Positions 63,022 through 64,000 of a DNA stretch of 64,000 bases are shown here, piece by piece. The notes below the pieces were generated by a model. It saw only the letters and a program-made list of their open reading frames with translations. It made no database searches and had not been told where the DNA came from. Both the position numbers and the translations under genes were made by a program. Numbering within the stretch: the stretch's first letter is position 1; the number at the start of each line of letters is the position of its first letter. Origin of the DNA: CAZJYI01 sp964550025 (GTDB lineage Bacteria; Verrucomicrobiota; Kiritimatiellia; UBA8416; CAYOBW01); NCBI GenBank assembly GCA_964550025.1, contig CAZJYI010000047.1:1-64000 (forward strand), read 5' to 3'.

Positions 63022-63356
63022 CTACGTCTCCTTGTTGACTCGTGTGCGGGATGCTCCGATGGGGGAGAGACCGTACGAGAAATCACACCCGCCCAAGCCG
63101 TTACAGCACAACGCTAAGCTCCGGTATCAAAGGGAACACCTGGAAGAGACAAGCCGCCGGGGAAACCGTCTGTGGAATAGTGCGGAGCGATCAGAGTCTC
63201 CTCTTCCGACCTTTGCAGTGCACACCGTAGTGTTTTGTGCCCACAAACATCAACAACAACGCGACACAAACTCCACTCGATTACGACATGCCGAGCGTGG
63301 GTCACATGGAACAGGTGTGAACCGAAGCCCGAATAGCCCTCATGATCAGCGCATCC
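63022..63356. other. Intergenic region, likely holding the MoxR operon promoter
   Basis: These 335 bases contain no accepted gene; frames on the + strand lack start signals. The region should drive the minus-strand MoxR operon. I could not recognise a strong -35/-10 pair; TTGATA on the minus strand (63124-63129) is a weak candidate. No stem or repeat stands out. Confidence 0.5.
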
Positions 63357-64000
63357 TCACCGCTCCAGATACGTGAACTTGACTTCGCTCAATCCGAACT
63401 TCGGCCCACCCCAGTTGCCTGTTCCTCTGGCCGGGTTGGCCTTCATCCTCACGTAGCGCGCCTTGGCGCCCTCGAAACGGATCGGGCTGTTCTTCCCGTC
63501 GTCCAGGTTGGTCGCCGGCATCCACTGTTTGCCGGTCGCCCGGGCCAGGCGGAAGGGATAGCCCTCGGTCTTGATCGGCTGCCACTGTTTTCCGTCTTCG
63601 GAATAGTCAATCGTCACGTCCCGCAAGCCGCACGCCGTGCCGCCGGTCCACCAGAGAACGCGGTAATCGTCGGGACAGTTGTAGTTCCACACAACCATCG
63701 CATCGAGCGCGTAAACGGAACCCAGATCAAACGTAATCTCGGCCTTCTCGCCCTTGTCGACAGTATACATTCCGACACGGTAGGAATTGGCGCGATGGAG
63801 GGAGGTGATATCCGGGCCGTCGATGCCTCCCGCACCAACCAGGCAACTCGGAGAGTTCATCCAGCCCTCATGACCCCACCCATCCCTTGAAACCGACATC
63901 GCCTTGACGCCGGGAATCACGCGGTTGTTCATGACGTAGACCGATACGGCGTGGTTCAAACGCACACCGCCGATCTCGGCAACTGCATCCACCATCGTCC
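63357..64000 (-). CDS. F5/8-type-C (CBM32-like) domain protein, C-terminal part
   Basis: The gene enters from the right edge; only its last 214 codons are visible. The end forms a discoidin/F5/8-type-C domain: AEITFDLGSVYALDAMVVWNYN, VTIDYSEDGKQWQPI, and the last strands YVRMKANPARGTGNWGGPKFGLSEVKF. Such domains bind carbohydrates at the outside of the cell, usually behind a catalytic domain that is not in view here. It is on the same strand as the MoxR operon but 335 bases upstream of it. Confidence 0.85.
   Translation of the reverse strand, partial: TMVDAVAEIGGVRLNHAVSVYVMNNRVIPGVKAMSVSRDGWGHEGWMNSPSCLVGAGGIDGPDITSLHRANSYRVGMYTVDKGEKAEITFDLGSVYALDAMVVWNYNCPDDYRVLWWTGGTACGLRDVTIDYSEDGKQWQPIKTEGYPFRLARATGKQWMPATNLDDGKNSPIRFEGAKARYVRMKANPARGTGNWGGPKFGLSEVKFTYLER

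Overview
The window is 64 kb of GC-rich bacterial DNA. Its gene content suggests the PVC superphylum (Planctomycetota, Verrucomicrobiota, Kiritimatiellota or Lentisphaerota): exported PQQ-propeller proteins, sulfatase remnants, a DUF6807 protein, a corrinoid-type uroporphyrinogen-decarboxylase homologue, many Tat or Sec exported glycan enzymes, and a long MoxR/DUF58/BatA operon. This assignment is inferred from gene content; no rRNA or other taxonomic marker is present. The scaffold is almost certainly a metagenome assembly. A 100-N gap is flanked on both sides by the same 55 bases, so one gene is artificially cut in two.

Layout. 1-127: tail of an ABC transporter ATPase. 439-10601 (mostly + strand): an exported esterase, a methyltransferase-like/PQQ-propeller fusion, a URO-D family protein, a 5'-truncated sulfatase, a Tat-exported metallophosphoesterase (minus strand), a Tat-exported tandem metallo-beta-lactamase-fold protein, and a decayed polysaccharide deacetylase. 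10811-20120 (+): the most interesting island. An RtcR-like sigma54 activator with an N-terminal CARF domain lies directly upstream of hsdR-hsdM-fic-hsdS. A very good -24/-12 promoter and an inverted repeat sit in the gap before hsdR. 20226-26844: a GH95 fucosidase-like enzyme, a CBM-like exported protein and a beta-propeller/lambda-carrageenase-like protein. 27041-29801 (minus): a P-loop ATPase and a TPR protein in an overlapping pair, possibly a signalling or conflict module. 30157-42349: heparinase II/III-like lyase, GNAT/Eis-like acetyltransferase, two very large exported proteins with glycosidase-like, PHP-like and amidotransferase-like folds, a DUF6807 protein and a GH38 remnant. 42383-63021 (minus): a long operon-like run: MoxR ATPase, DUF58, two VWA/BatA-type membrane proteins, a DUF4175-like giant membrane protein, a prenyltransferase-repeat protein, two tandem thioredoxin-fold paralogues without CxxC, and a transglutaminase-like protein. 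63357-64000: 3' end of an F5/8-type-C (CBM32-like) protein.

How the genes fit together. Most of the window serves extracellular polysaccharide breakdown (fucosidase, lyases, sulfatase, esterase, deacetylase). Several members are decaying (sulfatase without its catalytic half, deacetylase with a stop and a deletion, GH38 tail). The defence island is best read as an inducible type I restriction-modification system: the CARF domain would sense a nucleotide or RNA-end signal and switch on restriction, modification and a self-inhibited Fic enzyme through sigma54 RNA polymerase. Intergenic spaces hold several families of imperfect palindromes. One family, of about 90-130 bp, lies at the 5' ends of three neighbouring genes and is translated in two of them. 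I saw no tRNA, rRNA or CRISPR array.
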